Source: Rhodovulum sp. MB263
Lineage (GTDB): Bacteria; Pseudomonadota; Alphaproteobacteria; Rhodobacterales; Rhodobacteraceae
Reading direction: 5' to 3'
Length of the DNA: 64,000 nucleotides
Assembly (NCBI RefSeq): GCF_002073975.1
Contig: NZ_CP020384.1
Span: 1,798,001 to 1,862,000, forward strand
Position numbers and translations under genes: made by a program. Shown piece by piece: positions 34,190-42,876 of the stretch; the first letter of the stretch is position 1, and every line of letters starts with the position of its first letter. The notes below the pieces were generated by a model that made no database searches, was not told the origin of the DNA, and saw nothing but the letters and a program-made list of their open reading frames with translations.

Positions 34190-35032
34190 GTGCTCATCAC
34201 CGGCGCGGGCCGAGGCCTGGGGCTGGCCTATGCCCGCAGTATCGGCCGTCTCGGGGCGACGGTCCTGCTTCATGATGTGGGCGCGACGTCCGATGGCCAT
34301 GGCCGGGACGGCACGGTTGCGGAAACCGCGGCGGCCGCACTTCGCGCGGAGGGGATCGACGCCCATCCCTTCGCCACCGAGATAGACAGGCCGGTCGGTT
34401 GCCATGCGCTTGTCCGCGACTGTCTCGAGATGCGCGGCCGACTGGATGCGGTGATCCACAATGCCGGCTGGGTCGCTTATGAGCGGATCGAGAACCTCGA
34501 GGAGGCCTCCTTCGACCACATGATGACGATCATGGCGAAGGCACCGCTCTGGCTCGCCCAGGCGGCATGGCCCGTCATGCGCAAGGCCGGATATGGCAGG
34601 CTCGTTCTCACCACCTCCTGCCGGGCGCTTTACCCGCAATATGTCCAGAAGGGCCTTGCCTCCTATGCCGCTGCCAAGATGGCTGCTGTGGGGATCGTCA
34701 ACGTCCTGGCCGAAGAGGGGATCGGGCATGGCATCGCCGTCAACGCAATCTCGCCGGTGGCCAAGACCCGCATGTGGGGCGTCGAGGGGAAACCGGAAGA
34801 CCTGAAGCCGTCGGCCGTCGCGCCCGGTGTCGCGTTCCTGGCCTCCGGTGCCTGCAAGGAAGGCGGCTGGATCCTGCGCGCGGCGAACGGGCAGTTCCAC
34901 GCCACCCGTGCACTCGAGGCGGAGGGGGTCGATTACCCCCGCGACCTGCGCGCGGTTGCCGCCGATACGCCCGGCGCGGTGGCGGCGGCGTGGAACAGGA
35001 TCGCAATCGCCGCACCGGAGGCAAGAGGATGA
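34190..35032 (+). CDS. Short-chain dehydrogenase/reductase, start damaged
   Basis: 280 codons from the GTG at 34190. NAD(P) motif 'LITGAGRGLGLAYA' at the N-terminus, 'IHNAGW', catalytic Ser in 'LVLTTSCRALYP' and 'SYAAAKMAAVGI' with Tyr-x3-Lys. The C-terminal 40 residues extend beyond a minimal SDR. The natural start looks to be the ATG at 34157 after a strong GGAGG, but codon 4 there is TAA (34166-34168), in frame with the rest. Translation now would need the GTG, which lacks a good ribosome site and gives a protein short by about ten residues. Overlaps the SMP-30 gene (ATGA). Probably oxidises a sugar or polyol. Confidence 0.75.
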   Translation: MLITGAGRGLGLAYARSIGRLGATVLLHDVGATSDGHGRDGTVAETAAAALRAEGIDAHPFATEIDRPVGCHALVRDCLEMRGRLDAVIHNAGWVAYERIENLEEASFDHMMTIMAKAPLWLAQAAWPVMRKAGYGRLVLTTSCRALYPQYVQKGLASYAAAKMAAVGIVNVLAEEGIGHGIAVNAISPVAKTRMWGVEGKPEDLKPSAVAPGVAFLASGACKEGGWILRAANGQFHATRALEAEGVDYPRDLRAVAADTPGAVAAAWNRIAIAAPEARG

Positions 35033-35724
35033 AAAGCACTATTCCAAGCGTGTCCGTCGCGTTCATGGCCGAGGCGAGCATTGGAGAAAGCCCGGTATGG
35101 AGCGCGCAGCGCGCGCGGTTGCTGTGGATCGACATCATGGGACATCAGGTCCATGCCCATGATCCTGCTGCGGGGGGGAACGAGGTCGTCGCGACCCCTT
35201 CTACCGTCGGGCTTCTGGCGGAAGGCCCGTCGGGGGAGATCATCCTGGGTCTTGAGGATGGGCTTGCCCGCCTGGGCGCTCGCGGTCAGATCGAGCGCGT
35301 GGCCGGCGCTCCGCACACCGACCCGGCTTTCCGCTTCAACGACGGGAAATTCGATACACATGGCCGGTTGTGGACCGGGCTCATGAACAGGGAGGGAAAG
35401 AAGGGCAGCGGCCGTCTCTGCCGGTTCGATCCCGATGGCAGGTGGCATATTGCCGATACCGGTTTCGACCTGCCCAACGGGCTGGAATGGAGCAGCGACG
35501 GCCGGACCTTCTACTTTACGGATTCGCACAAGGGGGAGATCTACGCCTACGATTTCGACGCCGCCTCGGGCGCAATCGAAAACCGGCGATTGTTCTTCGG
35601 CATGGATCCGGCCGAGGGCAAGCCGGACGGGCTGACGAGGGATGCCGAAGGCTGTTTTCTCAGCGTTCTGTTCGATGGATCCGCCATCGCCCGGATCGCG
35701 CCGGACGGGTCGCTTGGGCGTTGA
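35029..35724 (+). pseudogene. SMP-30/gluconolactonase-like protein, C-terminally truncated
   Basis: 231 codons of a six-bladed propeller sugar lactonase: 'GESPVWSAQRARLLWIDI' (metal Glu), 'RFNDGKFDTHGRLWTGLM' (Asn/Asp site), 'DLPNGLEWSSDGRTFYFTDS' and 'KPDGLTRDAEG'. Family members have about 290 residues; the frame ends after 'APDGSLGR' at the junction with phage/IS DNA, so the last propeller blade is lost. Coupled to the SDR gene, consistent with a dehydrogenase-lactonase oxidative sugar pathway under the divergent LysR gene. Probably inactive. Confidence 0.8.
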
Positions 35725-36061
35725 GCCGGGCGCCCCGGGCCGGAACCACCGACTCGATATGGTCGTCATGGGCGACATTGCCGATGATCAGCCGCTCGAT
35801 CCCGGTCTTCGGCCGGGCGCCGCCGCGCTCCTCGACTTCGAGGTAATGCCGTCCGCGCGGGGCATCCTTGCGCTCGACCGTCGCTTCCTGCTTCCGCTTG
35901 GTCGCGCGCCGCAGGAAGAATGCGTTCAGCGTCCAGCGCGTCGGCCGGTCGAACACCTTGCGCATCAGCGTCTTGTTCTCTTCCAGCACCGCCTCGCCGG
36001 TGGCGTTCAGCGCCAGCATCGTCGCGTAAGGCATCTGCTTGCGTTCCACATCCCGAAGCCA
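35715..36061 (-). pseudogene. Prophage structural-type protein fragment
   Basis: On the minus strand about 115 codons read 'VERKQMPYATMLALNATGEA', 'VFDRPTRWTLNAFFLRRATK' and 'RGRHYLEVEERGGARPKTGI'. The pattern resembles small phage tail/capsid-associated proteins that start with VERKQ-PYA and have a 'RPTRFTLNAF' segment; I cannot name the exact family. No start codon or neighbours of a phage module are present. Joined on one side to the broken SMP-30 gene and on the other to an IS5 remnant, so it is probably moved debris. Confidence 0.45.
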
Positions 36062-36398
36062 TGGAAGACTGTCACCGCTGGCGCGGCCGCGCGAAACGAG
36101 GCACTGCGCGCATCGAAATACCTCGGTGGGTCCATTTGGCGACGATGTAGTGGCTACCACCGCCGGAGTCGCGCCGAGGCAAAGATGCCCTCGCCGGTTC
36201 GCTCGAACCGGTGGCGCTGAACCGGCTCGACCTCAAGTCCTTCGGAGAGCGCATCGCCGCGAGAGACCCAGACCGCCAAACCACCGAAATCCACATCCGC
36301 GTCATTCGCCATTGTCGCTCGGACCAATGGCGCGACATGGCTCATTCATCAACCGCCTCAATGCTCTCGGCACCGCCGAGAGCGTCCGCGTGGCTTGA
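36053..36398 (+). pseudogene. IS5-family transposase, 3' remnant (frameshifted)
   Basis: Begins 'PKPWKTVTAGAAARNEALRA', then 'GYHRRSRAEAKM', shifts frame to 'LKSFGERIAARDPDRQTTEI' and again to 'FINRLNALGTAESVRVA', ending at 36398. Same family of pieces as the remnant at 21355-21711, but a different copy. N-terminal part missing. Two frame breaks prove inactivity. Confidence 0.75.
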
Positions 36399-36967
36399 AC
36401 CTGAAGGGGAAAGTGCAAGTCACGCCTCAAGCCGCCTTTCTACAACAATGCCGTGTAGACCTGATATGGCACCGCTTCGAGCATGTGTTTCAGGAACTCC
36501 CGGGCCGTCTTCCTGTCCGCCTTCTCGACGAGCTGGGTCACGGCAAACTTGCTCGTGCGGTCGATTCCGACGAACAGGAAGAGCTTTCCTTCAGCAGTCT
36601 GCACCTCGGCAATGTCGATGTGGATCGAGCCTGCGTGGTCGCCATCGGTTCGAGACCCGCTGGCGAGGGCCGATAGGGTCGCGCTTGAACTTCGACCGCT
36701 TCGGCTTGTCGTCCTCGACCTCTGGCAGGCGCGAGAGGCCATGGCGTTGCAAGCATCGATGCAGTGTTGAGCTTGTCAAGTGCGGGATGGAAGGCCGCAG
36801 TGCATGGTGGCAGTCATCAAGCGGCAGCAGCGTGTGGCGCCGAAACGCGACGATGGCCGCCTCCTCGGCCTCCGTCAGGACCGTCGAACGTGGTTCCTTT
36901 TGACCTGTCTTGAGATCATCGACCGTCTGGCGTTTGCGCCACTTCGCAACGGTCTTGGGGGTCGTCG

Positions 36968-36994
36968 GGAAAACGATTCACTGGATCGTTTTCC
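36968..36994. repeat. 10-bp palindromic hairpin inserted in IS481
   Basis: GGAAAACGAT (36968-36977) and ATCGTTTTCC (36985-36994) form a perfect 10-bp stem with a seven-base loop. It is part of an insertion of roughly 60 bases that splits the IS481 transposase between the codons for 'SRELG' and 'PKTVAKW'. Looks like a REP/MITE-type palindromic unit. Confidence 0.75.
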
Positions 36995-37010
36995 GATCCT
37001 CCTCACTCCC

Positions 37011-37034
37011 CAGCTCCCAGCTCCCAGCTCCCGG
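37011..37034. repeat. Heptanucleotide tandem repeat CAGCTCC x3
   Basis: Three direct copies of CAGCTCC starting at 37011, 37018 and 37025, followed by a partial fourth. It stands at the edge of the palindromic insertion in the IS481 remnant. The unit may have been copied from the transposase's own sequence coding 'REL', since the flank has GGAGCTG. Confidence 0.8.
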
Positions 37035-37145
37035 CTCAGCTGCGCGAGCGAAGCCTGCGATCGCTGTATTGCTGCTCCGACGGCGGGCGAGGTCGCGGCG
37101 CAGCCGTGACGAACTTGTCCCATAGGGCATCCTTACACTCCTTCG

Positions 37146-37718
37146 AAAGGACCGCACCATTAAACCCTAGGGGCAAACACCTAGGTGGCCTCCGTCCTCA
37201 TTGCCAGCGCCTTTGCGCGACCCATCATGTGGCGGCGATGGGCCCTGTGGCGTCTCGTGGCGGATGAGAGGCTCGCCAGGCGTCCGAATCTCGCAACGCT
37301 CATGGAACGCCAGGGGACGTCCCGGCCGATATGACCTGCCCGGCCGGGCAAAGCGGCGGGACACGGCCCCAATCCGGTCGGGCGTCTGAATGGCGCGCGC
37401 AAGCGCCGCAAGGACGGTGCCGGGCTCTTGCCGAACGAGGCTTCAATCCGACGCCGCATCGGCGCGGTTCCGAGGGAGCCGACCGGGGAAACGAGGCCCT
37501 CGTGGCAGAGAGACGCCGGAGACGCTCGTGCCCGTTTGCCGTAATACCGCTATCGGCCAGCCTGGAGCGCGGAGTATTCGACCGGTTCGGTCCGGCTGGA
37601 CGCGAAGGGCGGGCCGCCAGCGACGCGACCTTCAGGGAGATCATCCCCTGCCGGGCTTGACCCTCTCGCATCGTGAAATAGGTCCTTTTCCATAGATACA
37701 GCATTGGGATGTCTGCGC
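37146..37718. other. Unassigned stretch at the right end of the accessory zone
   Basis: About 570 bases before the glutathione peroxidase gene. Two CCTAGG sites occur near 37150-37185. Open frames exist on both strands but none resembles a known protein, and none has a convincing ribosome site. It may contain further unrecognisable transposon debris; the last ~100 bases should carry the glutathione peroxidase promoter. Confidence 0.4.
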
Positions 37719-38246
37719 ATGCGCCCTGCCATTCTTCCGGTTGTCGCCGCCCTGTTGTTCGGTGCGGGCTCTGCCTCTGCCGCCGAGAGCTTCCGGTTTT
37801 CCTCGATCGATGGCGGCGAGATCGACCTCGCGGCGTTCCGCGGCCGGCCGGTGCTGGTGGTCAATACCGCCTCGCAATGCGGTTTCACCCCGCAATATGA
37901 CGGGTTGCAGGCGTTGCAGGACAGCTACGGCCCGCGCGGGCTGGTGGTGCTGGCCGTGCCCTCGGACGATTTCAATCAGGAACTGGCCGATGAGGCCGCG
38001 GTGAAGGATTTCTGCGAGGTCAATTTCGGACTGACGCTGCCGATGACCGAGATCACCCATGTGAAGGGGGCCGAGGCGCATCCGTTCTATCGCTGGATGG
38101 CTGAAGAGCACGATTTCAAGCCGGGCTGGAATTTCAACAAGGTCCTTCTCGATGGTTCCGGGAATCCGGTTGCCACATTCGGCGCTTTCACCAAGCCGCA
38201 ATCGGCGAAGCTGACCTCGAAAATCGAAACCCTTCTGTCGCAATAA
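37719..38246 (+). CDS. Glutathione peroxidase, exported
   Basis: 175 residues. Signal peptide 'MRPAILPVVAALLFGAGSASA', so the enzyme is periplasmic. Thioredoxin-fold peroxidase with the catalytic Cys in 'NTASQCGFTPQYDGLQAL', the conserved 'FGLTLPMTEI' segment and Trp-Asn in 'PGWNFNKVLLD'. A Cys-type (not selenocysteine) enzyme that reduces peroxides, more likely with thioredoxin-like donors than glutathione. ATG at 37719 gives the signal peptide directly; a TTG at 37704 would add five residues and is less likely. Confidence 0.92.
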   Translation: MRPAILPVVAALLFGAGSASAAESFRFSSIDGGEIDLAAFRGRPVLVVNTASQCGFTPQYDGLQALQDSYGPRGLVVLAVPSDDFNQELADEAAVKDFCEVNFGLTLPMTEITHVKGAEAHPFYRWMAEEHDFKPGWNFNKVLLDGSGNPVATFGAFTKPQSAKLTSKIETLLSQ

Positions 38247-38548
38247 CGACATGTGTTATCGGGCGACGACCTGACCGGATCCTTTCGGGAGGGCGTTCTG
38301 TTGCGCTTTGTCGGGGCGGGCGGAATTTTCAATTCTTTTCTGGAATTTGAAAAATTATCTGCATATTGCATTCCATGTGACGTGAAATTCCTATTCCGAA
38401 AGTGTTTCTCGCATTTGCAGCACGGATCAGCTGCATTGCGGCATAACTCCCCCGCGATATCGCCGCGCCTTGAACCGCGCAGTTCCGGTCCCATCTGCCA
38501 GACAGATCGAGCCGCCATTGCTTGAGGCCCTGTCACCGGAGCGTTCGC
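38247..38548. other. AT-richer leader before thpR
   Basis: About 300 bases. The part 38320-38410 is distinctly AT-rich for this genome and contains an imperfect inverted repeat (AATTTTCAA ... TTGAAAAATT, about 38327-38355), likely a promoter or regulatory region for thpR. No gene is recognisable. Confidence 0.4.
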
Positions 38549-39115
38549 ATGATCCGCGCCTTTTCTGCCATCGCCCTGCCGCCGGAAATCCGCGCCCGCC
38601 TGGCAGAGGTGCAGGCGGGCCTGCCCGAGATCCGCCCGGTCCCGACCGAAAATCTTCATCTGACCCTTGTTTTCCTGGGCAGTCTGCCCGAACCGCAACT
38701 GGGTGACCTGGACATGGAATTTGCCGGCATCCGGGCCCCGGAACTCGAGCTGACCTTGTCCGGCCTTGGCCTGTTCGGGGGCGACAGGCCGCATAACCTG
38801 CATGCGACCCTGACCGAAAGTGCTGCGCTCCGGCATTTGCAGGCCAGGCTCGAAACCGCCGCCCGGCGGATCGGGGTCGCGCCGGAGCGGCGCCGTTTTA
38901 CGCCCCATGTCACACTTGCCAGATTGGGGCACGACCGCCGCGCCAGGAAATGCGCGGAATTGGCCGTAGCGCAGTCGGCCGATTTTCGCGCCGGCCCGTT
39001 CAAGGTCGGCTTTTTCGGACTTTACCGTTCTGAAACAGGAAGAAATGCTGCGCATTATACGGAAATGTCGCGATATACGTTATTCTCTTCGCAGGGTGCC
39101 TCTTCTGGGGCATAA
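38549..39115 (+). CDS. thpR: RNA 2',3'-cyclic phosphodiesterase (2H family)
   Basis: 188 residues. The two HxTx motifs of the 2H phosphoesterase fold are present as 'HLTL' (in 'PTENLHLTLVFLG') and 'HVTL' (in 'RRFTPHVTLARLG'), at the normal spacing. ThpR/LigT opens 2',3'-cyclic RNA ends in vitro; its biological role is unsettled. N-terminus 'MIRAFSAIALP' is typical, which supports the ATG at 38549. Followed after 21 bases by a hypothetical gene on the same strand. Confidence 0.93.
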   Translation: MIRAFSAIALPPEIRARLAEVQAGLPEIRPVPTENLHLTLVFLGSLPEPQLGDLDMEFAGIRAPELELTLSGLGLFGGDRPHNLHATLTESAALRHLQARLETAARRIGVAPERRRFTPHVTLARLGHDRRARKCAELAVAQSADFRAGPFKVGFFGLYRSETGRNAAHYTEMSRYTLFSSQGASSGA

Positions 39116-39136
39116 TACCGTAAAAGGGGAGGAGAC

Positions 39137-39622
39137 ATGATCTGGACCGTTCAACCCGGGCGCGGGCTCGGGGCATTGGCCTTTGGGATGACGCCCGAAG
39201 ACGTTCAGGCGCATCCCGATCTCGGGCGCCCTGGGCATGTCTATCGCGGCAGCCGGGGGCGGGTTATGGAATATCGTGGCCTTTCGGTGCCGATTTGCGA
39301 ATATGGCCCGAACGGTCTCAATTGCATCATTGCCGGAAGGAAGGTCTCGGGGGTGCGCTATCAGGGGGCGTCGCTGTTCGACGCGGACCCGCAGGCCGTC
39401 GTCAAGCTGATGGAGGCCCAGCTTGGTCCGGCACGGCTCTGCCAGGAGCAGCTTTGCTTTCCCGCGGCGGGCCTGCTGCTGGGCGGCTTCTTCGACCCGC
39501 ATGACCAGTGCTTCATCCGTCCGGAGGTCGAATATCACGACGAGCGCAGCATCACGGTCTGCCTGCCCGGAGCCTGCGTCGCGGTCTGCGCCGAAGAGCG
39601 CGAGCTGGTCAGCTTCCTCTAG
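39137..39622 (+). CDS. Hypothetical protein
   Basis: 161 residues with a strong GGGGAGGAG ribosome site eight bases before the ATG. No signal peptide or membrane helix. Begins 'MIWTVQPGRGLGALAFGM', where the 'LGxLxFGMTPxEV' pattern is typical of short proteins that bind or mimic immunity-like folds. Four to five Cys lie in the second half ('RLCQEQLCF', 'VCLPGACVAVCAEE'). I do not recognise a named family. Probably co-transcribed with thpR. Confidence 0.75.
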   Translation: MIWTVQPGRGLGALAFGMTPEDVQAHPDLGRPGHVYRGSRGRVMEYRGLSVPICEYGPNGLNCIIAGRKVSGVRYQGASLFDADPQAVVKLMEAQLGPARLCQEQLCFPAAGLLLGGFFDPHDQCFIRPEVEYHDERSITVCLPGACVAVCAEERELVSFL

Positions 39623-39647
39623 CCCGTGCGGTCCGGCAGTCGCGCCC

Positions 39648-40631
39648 TCAGGGGGTGGGCACGCCGCCCCCGAGCACCGTTGCAAGGCGCGGACTGTCGA
39701 TATTGCCGCCGCAGAGAATGACGCCGACCTTGCGGCCCGCCATCATCTCGCGCTCTTGCATCAGGGCGGCCAGGGGGGCCGCGCCGGCGCCTTCGGCCAC
39801 ATTATGCGTGGCGCTGAAGTAAAGCCGGATCGCCTCGGCGATCTCGGCATCCGAGACCGAGACGATGCGCTCGGCCCCGGCCGAATAGATCGCGAGGGCC
39901 TCGGCCACCGGCACCCGCACCGCCAGCCCGTCGGCGAAGGTTCGCGCCGTCGGGGTTTCGACCAGATCTCCGGCCGCCATCGAGCGCAGGACGCAATCGG
40001 CCTGGTCCGAGACAACACCGACGATCCGGGTCGACAGCCCCAGCGCATCGCGCGCCGCGATGGTGCCGCAGATGCCCGAGCCGCAACCGATCGGCACATA
40101 GACGCTGTGCAGGTCGTGCTGGGCGGTGAACAGTTCCAGCGCATAGCTTGCGACACCCCGCACCAGCTCGCGGTGGAAGGGCGGCACCGGGTAAAGCCCC
40201 TCGGCCTCGGCCACGCGGAAGGCCTCTTCGCGGGCGCTGTCGAAATCGGACCCGAAGATGCGCAGATCGGCGCCGAAGGCTCGCATCGCGGCGTTCTTCT
40301 CGGCCGAATTGCCCTCGGGAACATAGATCCGGGCGGTCAGCCCGGCGGCGCGGGCCGCCAGCGCCTGACCTTGGCCATGATTGCCGCGGGTCGCGGTGAC
40401 GATGCCGGTGCAGTCGGGGCGGGTGCGGGTCAGCCAGTCGATGAAGGTGTAGGCGCCGCGCAGCTTGAAGGCGCCGGTGGGCCCGTGGTTCTCGTGTTTG
40501 ACCCAGACCTCGGTGCCGATCGCCTCGGCCAGGAGCGGCCAGGCATAGTGCGGCGTCGGCGGCATCCTTGCATGGACGAGCCGTGCGGCCTGTTCCAGAT
40601 CGTCGAGCGAAAACTGCGGCTCAGCCATCAT
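39648..40631 (-). CDS. Threonine/serine dehydratase-like PLP enzyme
   Basis: 327 residues. Fold type II PLP enzyme without the C-terminal ACT domain, so resembling catabolic threonine dehydratase or hydroxyaspartate/serine dehydratases. PLP lysine in 'TGAFKLRGAYTFI', 'TATRGNHGQGQALAARAAG' and the phosphate loop 'IGCGSGICG'. Annotated products of such genes usually deaminate Thr to 2-oxobutyrate. Its start overlaps the end of waaA by 11 bases, so they are translated from one message even though their roles seem unrelated. Confidence 0.9.
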   Translation of the reverse strand: MMAEPQFSLDDLEQAARLVHARMPPTPHYAWPLLAEAIGTEVWVKHENHGPTGAFKLRGAYTFIDWLTRTRPDCTGIVTATRGNHGQGQALAARAAGLTARIYVPEGNSAEKNAAMRAFGADLRIFGSDFDSAREEAFRVAEAEGLYPVPPFHRELVRGVASYALELFTAQHDLHSVYVPIGCGSGICGTIAARDALGLSTRIVGVVSDQADCVLRSMAAGDLVETPTARTFADGLAVRVPVAEALAIYSAGAERIVSVSDAEIAEAIRLYFSATHNVAEGAGAAPLAALMQEREMMAGRKVGVILCGGNIDSPRLATVLGGGVPTP

Positions 40632-41907
40632 CGGGGTCCTTCTTGTCGGGGGCCTTGTCGGGGGGCGTGCCGATCAGGCGCTCGAGCGCGTCGATCAGCG
40701 TGTCGGGGCCGGGGGCCCGGGCGCGAAGCCCGGCCAGCACATCGCTGGCGCAGGCCGCCCGGCGGATCTGCTCGGGGCCATCGAGCGCGGCCAGCGCTGT
40801 GACAAGCCCGTCGGCCCCGGCAACGGCCTCGGCGGCCCCGGCGCGGTCGAGCGCGGCATAGGCGGCGGCGAAATTCGCCACATGCGGGCCGTGCAGGATC
40901 GCAGATCCCGCGGCGGCGGGTTCGAACGGGGTATGGCCGCCCTTGTCCACCAGCGAGCCGCCGACGAAACTGACCCCGGCCAAAGCATACCAGAGCGCCA
41001 TTTCGCCCATGGTATCGGCCAGCAGCACCGGCTGCTCGGGCCCCGGGAGACCGCCGCTCGAGCGCATGGCATGGCCGAGCCCGGCCCGCTTGATCAGCGC
41101 GGCGATCTGGGCGGCGCGCCGGGGGTGGCGCGGGGCGAGGATCAGGCGCGCGGCCGGATCGGCGCGCCAGCGCCGGGCGAAGGCTTCCAGGACCGGCGCC
41201 TCTTCGCCCTCATGGGTCGAGGCCGCCAGCAGGGTGCTGGCGCGGGGCAGGAGGGGGGCGAGGGCCTTCAGCGCGTCCGGATCGGGCCGGGCCGCGGGGG
41301 CGAAGGCCTTGAGATCGATCACCGGGCCGCTCCGCTCGGGGGCGAGGCCGAGGGCCGCGAAGCGCTCCTGCGAGGCCGGGTCCTGGGCCGAAAGATAGGC
41401 GATGGCGCCGGTCAGGCGCCGCGCCAGCGCGGGCATCCGCCGCCAGCGCCCCGCGCTTCGTGCCGAAAGCCGTGCGCCCAGCAAAAGCACCGGCCGGCCC
41501 CGCTGCGCCACCTCGAAGATCCGGTTCGGCCAGAGTTCGCTTTCGATCAGCACCAGCGCCCGGGGCTGCCAGCGCCCGATGAACAGGCGCAGCGCCCAGC
41601 GGTAATCATAAGGCGCGAGCCGCGCCGAGACCCGGGGCAGGGCCCAGCTCTCGACCAGCGCTCGCCCGGTCCGGGAATTGCTGGTCGCGACGATTGCGAG
41701 ATCGGGGCGACGCTCGGTCAGGCGCTCGATCAGCGGCCGTGCCGAGGCCAGCTCGCCATTCGAGGCGCCATGCAGCCAGATCGCAGGGCCGGGCGCCCGG
41801 TCCGGCCCGTTCAGGCCGAGCCGCTCGCGCGCGAAGGGCCGCTCGCGCAGCAGGCGCAGCGCGAGGCCGGGGGCGGCCAGGGAAAGGAGGATCCGGTAGC
41901 TCAGCAC
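40621..41907 (-). CDS. waaA: 3-deoxy-D-manno-octulosonic acid transferase
   Basis: 428 residues. GT30 glycosyltransferase adding Kdo to the lipid A precursor; inner-membrane associated through an N-terminal helix ('YRILLSLAAPGLALRLLRER'). Family marks: 'IWLHGASNGELASARPLI' (the catalytic region, with Glu), 'LVLIESELWPNRI' and 'VSFVGGSLVDKGGHTPFEP'. I place the start at GTG 41907 because the family begins with this hydrophobic stretch; the frame extends to 42069 with an unlikely leader. The C-terminus is a Pro/Lys/Asp-rich tail. Confidence 0.92.
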   Translation of the reverse strand: MLSYRILLSLAAPGLALRLLRERPFARERLGLNGPDRAPGPAIWLHGASNGELASARPLIERLTERRPDLAIVATSNSRTGRALVESWALPRVSARLAPYDYRWALRLFIGRWQPRALVLIESELWPNRIFEVAQRGRPVLLLGARLSARSAGRWRRMPALARRLTGAIAYLSAQDPASQERFAALGLAPERSGPVIDLKAFAPAARPDPDALKALAPLLPRASTLLAASTHEGEEAPVLEAFARRWRADPAARLILAPRHPRRAAQIAALIKRAGLGHAMRSSGGLPGPEQPVLLADTMGEMALWYALAGVSFVGGSLVDKGGHTPFEPAAAGSAILHGPHVANFAAAYAALDRAGAAEAVAGADGLVTALAALDGPEQIRRAACASDVLAGLRARAPGPDTLIDALERLIGTPPDKAPDKKDPDDG

Positions 41908-42148
41908 GGCAATTCGGGGCGGTGGGATGAAGAATGCGGGATGCAGGAACAAGGGCTCGGCACAGCCGGAAGACCGGATCTGTGCCGAAAGGGTTACGCG
42001 CCCGGTGCCGGGCTGGCAAGGCGGCACGGCCTGCGTCCTGTTTCGCTCTTGCCATACCTCGTCCGACATGGGGTGTCAGGCCATTGCCGTGCCCGGACTT
42101 CTGTGGCATCACCAAACCTGATTATATCGAACTGGAGAGTTCAGCCGC

Positions 42149-42802
42149 ATGGCCGATTACGCTGCCCGCCGCGAAGCGATGGTCGACACCCAGGTCCGTC
42201 CCTCGGACGTCACGCGTCTGCCGATCATCGAGGCGATGCTTGCCGTCCCCCGCGAAGCCTTCGTTCCCGCCCGCCTGCGCGAGGCCGCCTATATCGGCGA
42301 GAACCTTCCGCTGGCGCATGACCGCGTCCTGCTCGAGCCGCGCACCTTCGCCAAGATGCTCGAGGCGCTCGATCTGGGGCCGGGCGACATGGTGCTCGAT
42401 CTGGGATGCGGGCTGGGCTATTCGGCGGCTGTGATGGCGCGGATGGCCGATGCGGTGGTGGCTCTGGAAGAGGACGGCACCATGGCGCGCGAGGCCGAAG
42501 CCATGTTCGGCGAGCACGGTGTCGACAATGTCGCGGTCGAGATCGGCGCGCTGACCGATGGCGCGCCCAGGCACGGCCCTTATGACGCGATCGTGATCGA
42601 GGGCGCCATCGAGGAATTGCCGCAGGCCATCGCCGATCAGCTCAAGGACGGCGGCCGGATCGTCGCGCTCTTCATGGAGGGTACGCTTGGTGTGGCCCGC
42701 ATCGGCTGGAAGGTCGAGGGCGCGCTGAGTTGGCGTTTTCTGTTCAATGCGAGCGCCCCGGTTATGCCGGGCTTCGCGCGCGCGGCAGAGTTCGAATTCT
42801 GA
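42149..42802 (+). CDS. pcm: Protein-L-isoaspartate O-methyltransferase family protein
   Basis: 217 residues. SAM-dependent methyltransferase of the PCMT group: '[20 protein letters not shown]', 'VPREAFVP' and the SAM motif '[18 protein letters not shown]'. Proteins of this subgroup in Rhodobacteraceae are annotated as Pcm, although the C-terminal part differs from the E. coli enzyme and repair activity is not certain. Gene order pcm-tolC is typical of the family; the two are 74 bases apart on the same strand. Confidence 0.88.
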   Translation: MADYAARREAMVDTQVRPSDVTRLPIIEAMLAVPREAFVPARLREAAYIGENLPLAHDRVLLEPRTFAKMLEALDLGPGDMVLDLGCGLGYSAAVMARMADAVVALEEDGTMAREAEAMFGEHGVDNVAVEIGALTDGAPRHGPYDAIVIEGAIEELPQAIADQLKDGGRIVALFMEGTLGVARIGWKVEGALSWRFLFNASAPVMPGFARAAEFEF

Positions 42803-42876
42803 CACGTGAAAGACATACAAGAGCCGCATCGAAGAAACGCGGTCTGATAATGGCAAAAGCCAGACGAGGCACGGAT

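Larger units (their letters stand above)
36440..37123 (-). pseudogene. IS481-family transposase pseudogene
   Basis: Starts at 37123 with 'MGQVRHGCAATSPAVG' and 'AIQRSQASLAQLSRELG', interrupted by a repeat/palindrome insertion (about 36965-37034). It resumes with 'PKTVAKWRKRQTVDDLKTGQ', 'EEAAIVAFRRHTLLPLDDC', 'SSTLHRCLQRHGLSRLPEVE', and the DDE start 'HIDIAEVQTAEGKLFLFVGI', 'DRTSKFAVTQLVEKADR'. It ends after 'LEAVPYQVYTALL', about two thirds through the family length. Several frameshifts as well. Inactive. Confidence 0.85.

Noticed and set aside
37300-37704. Open frames in both directions before the glutathione peroxidase gene
   Set aside because: Arg/Pro/Ala-rich translations without motifs, typical of GC-rich non-coding DNA.
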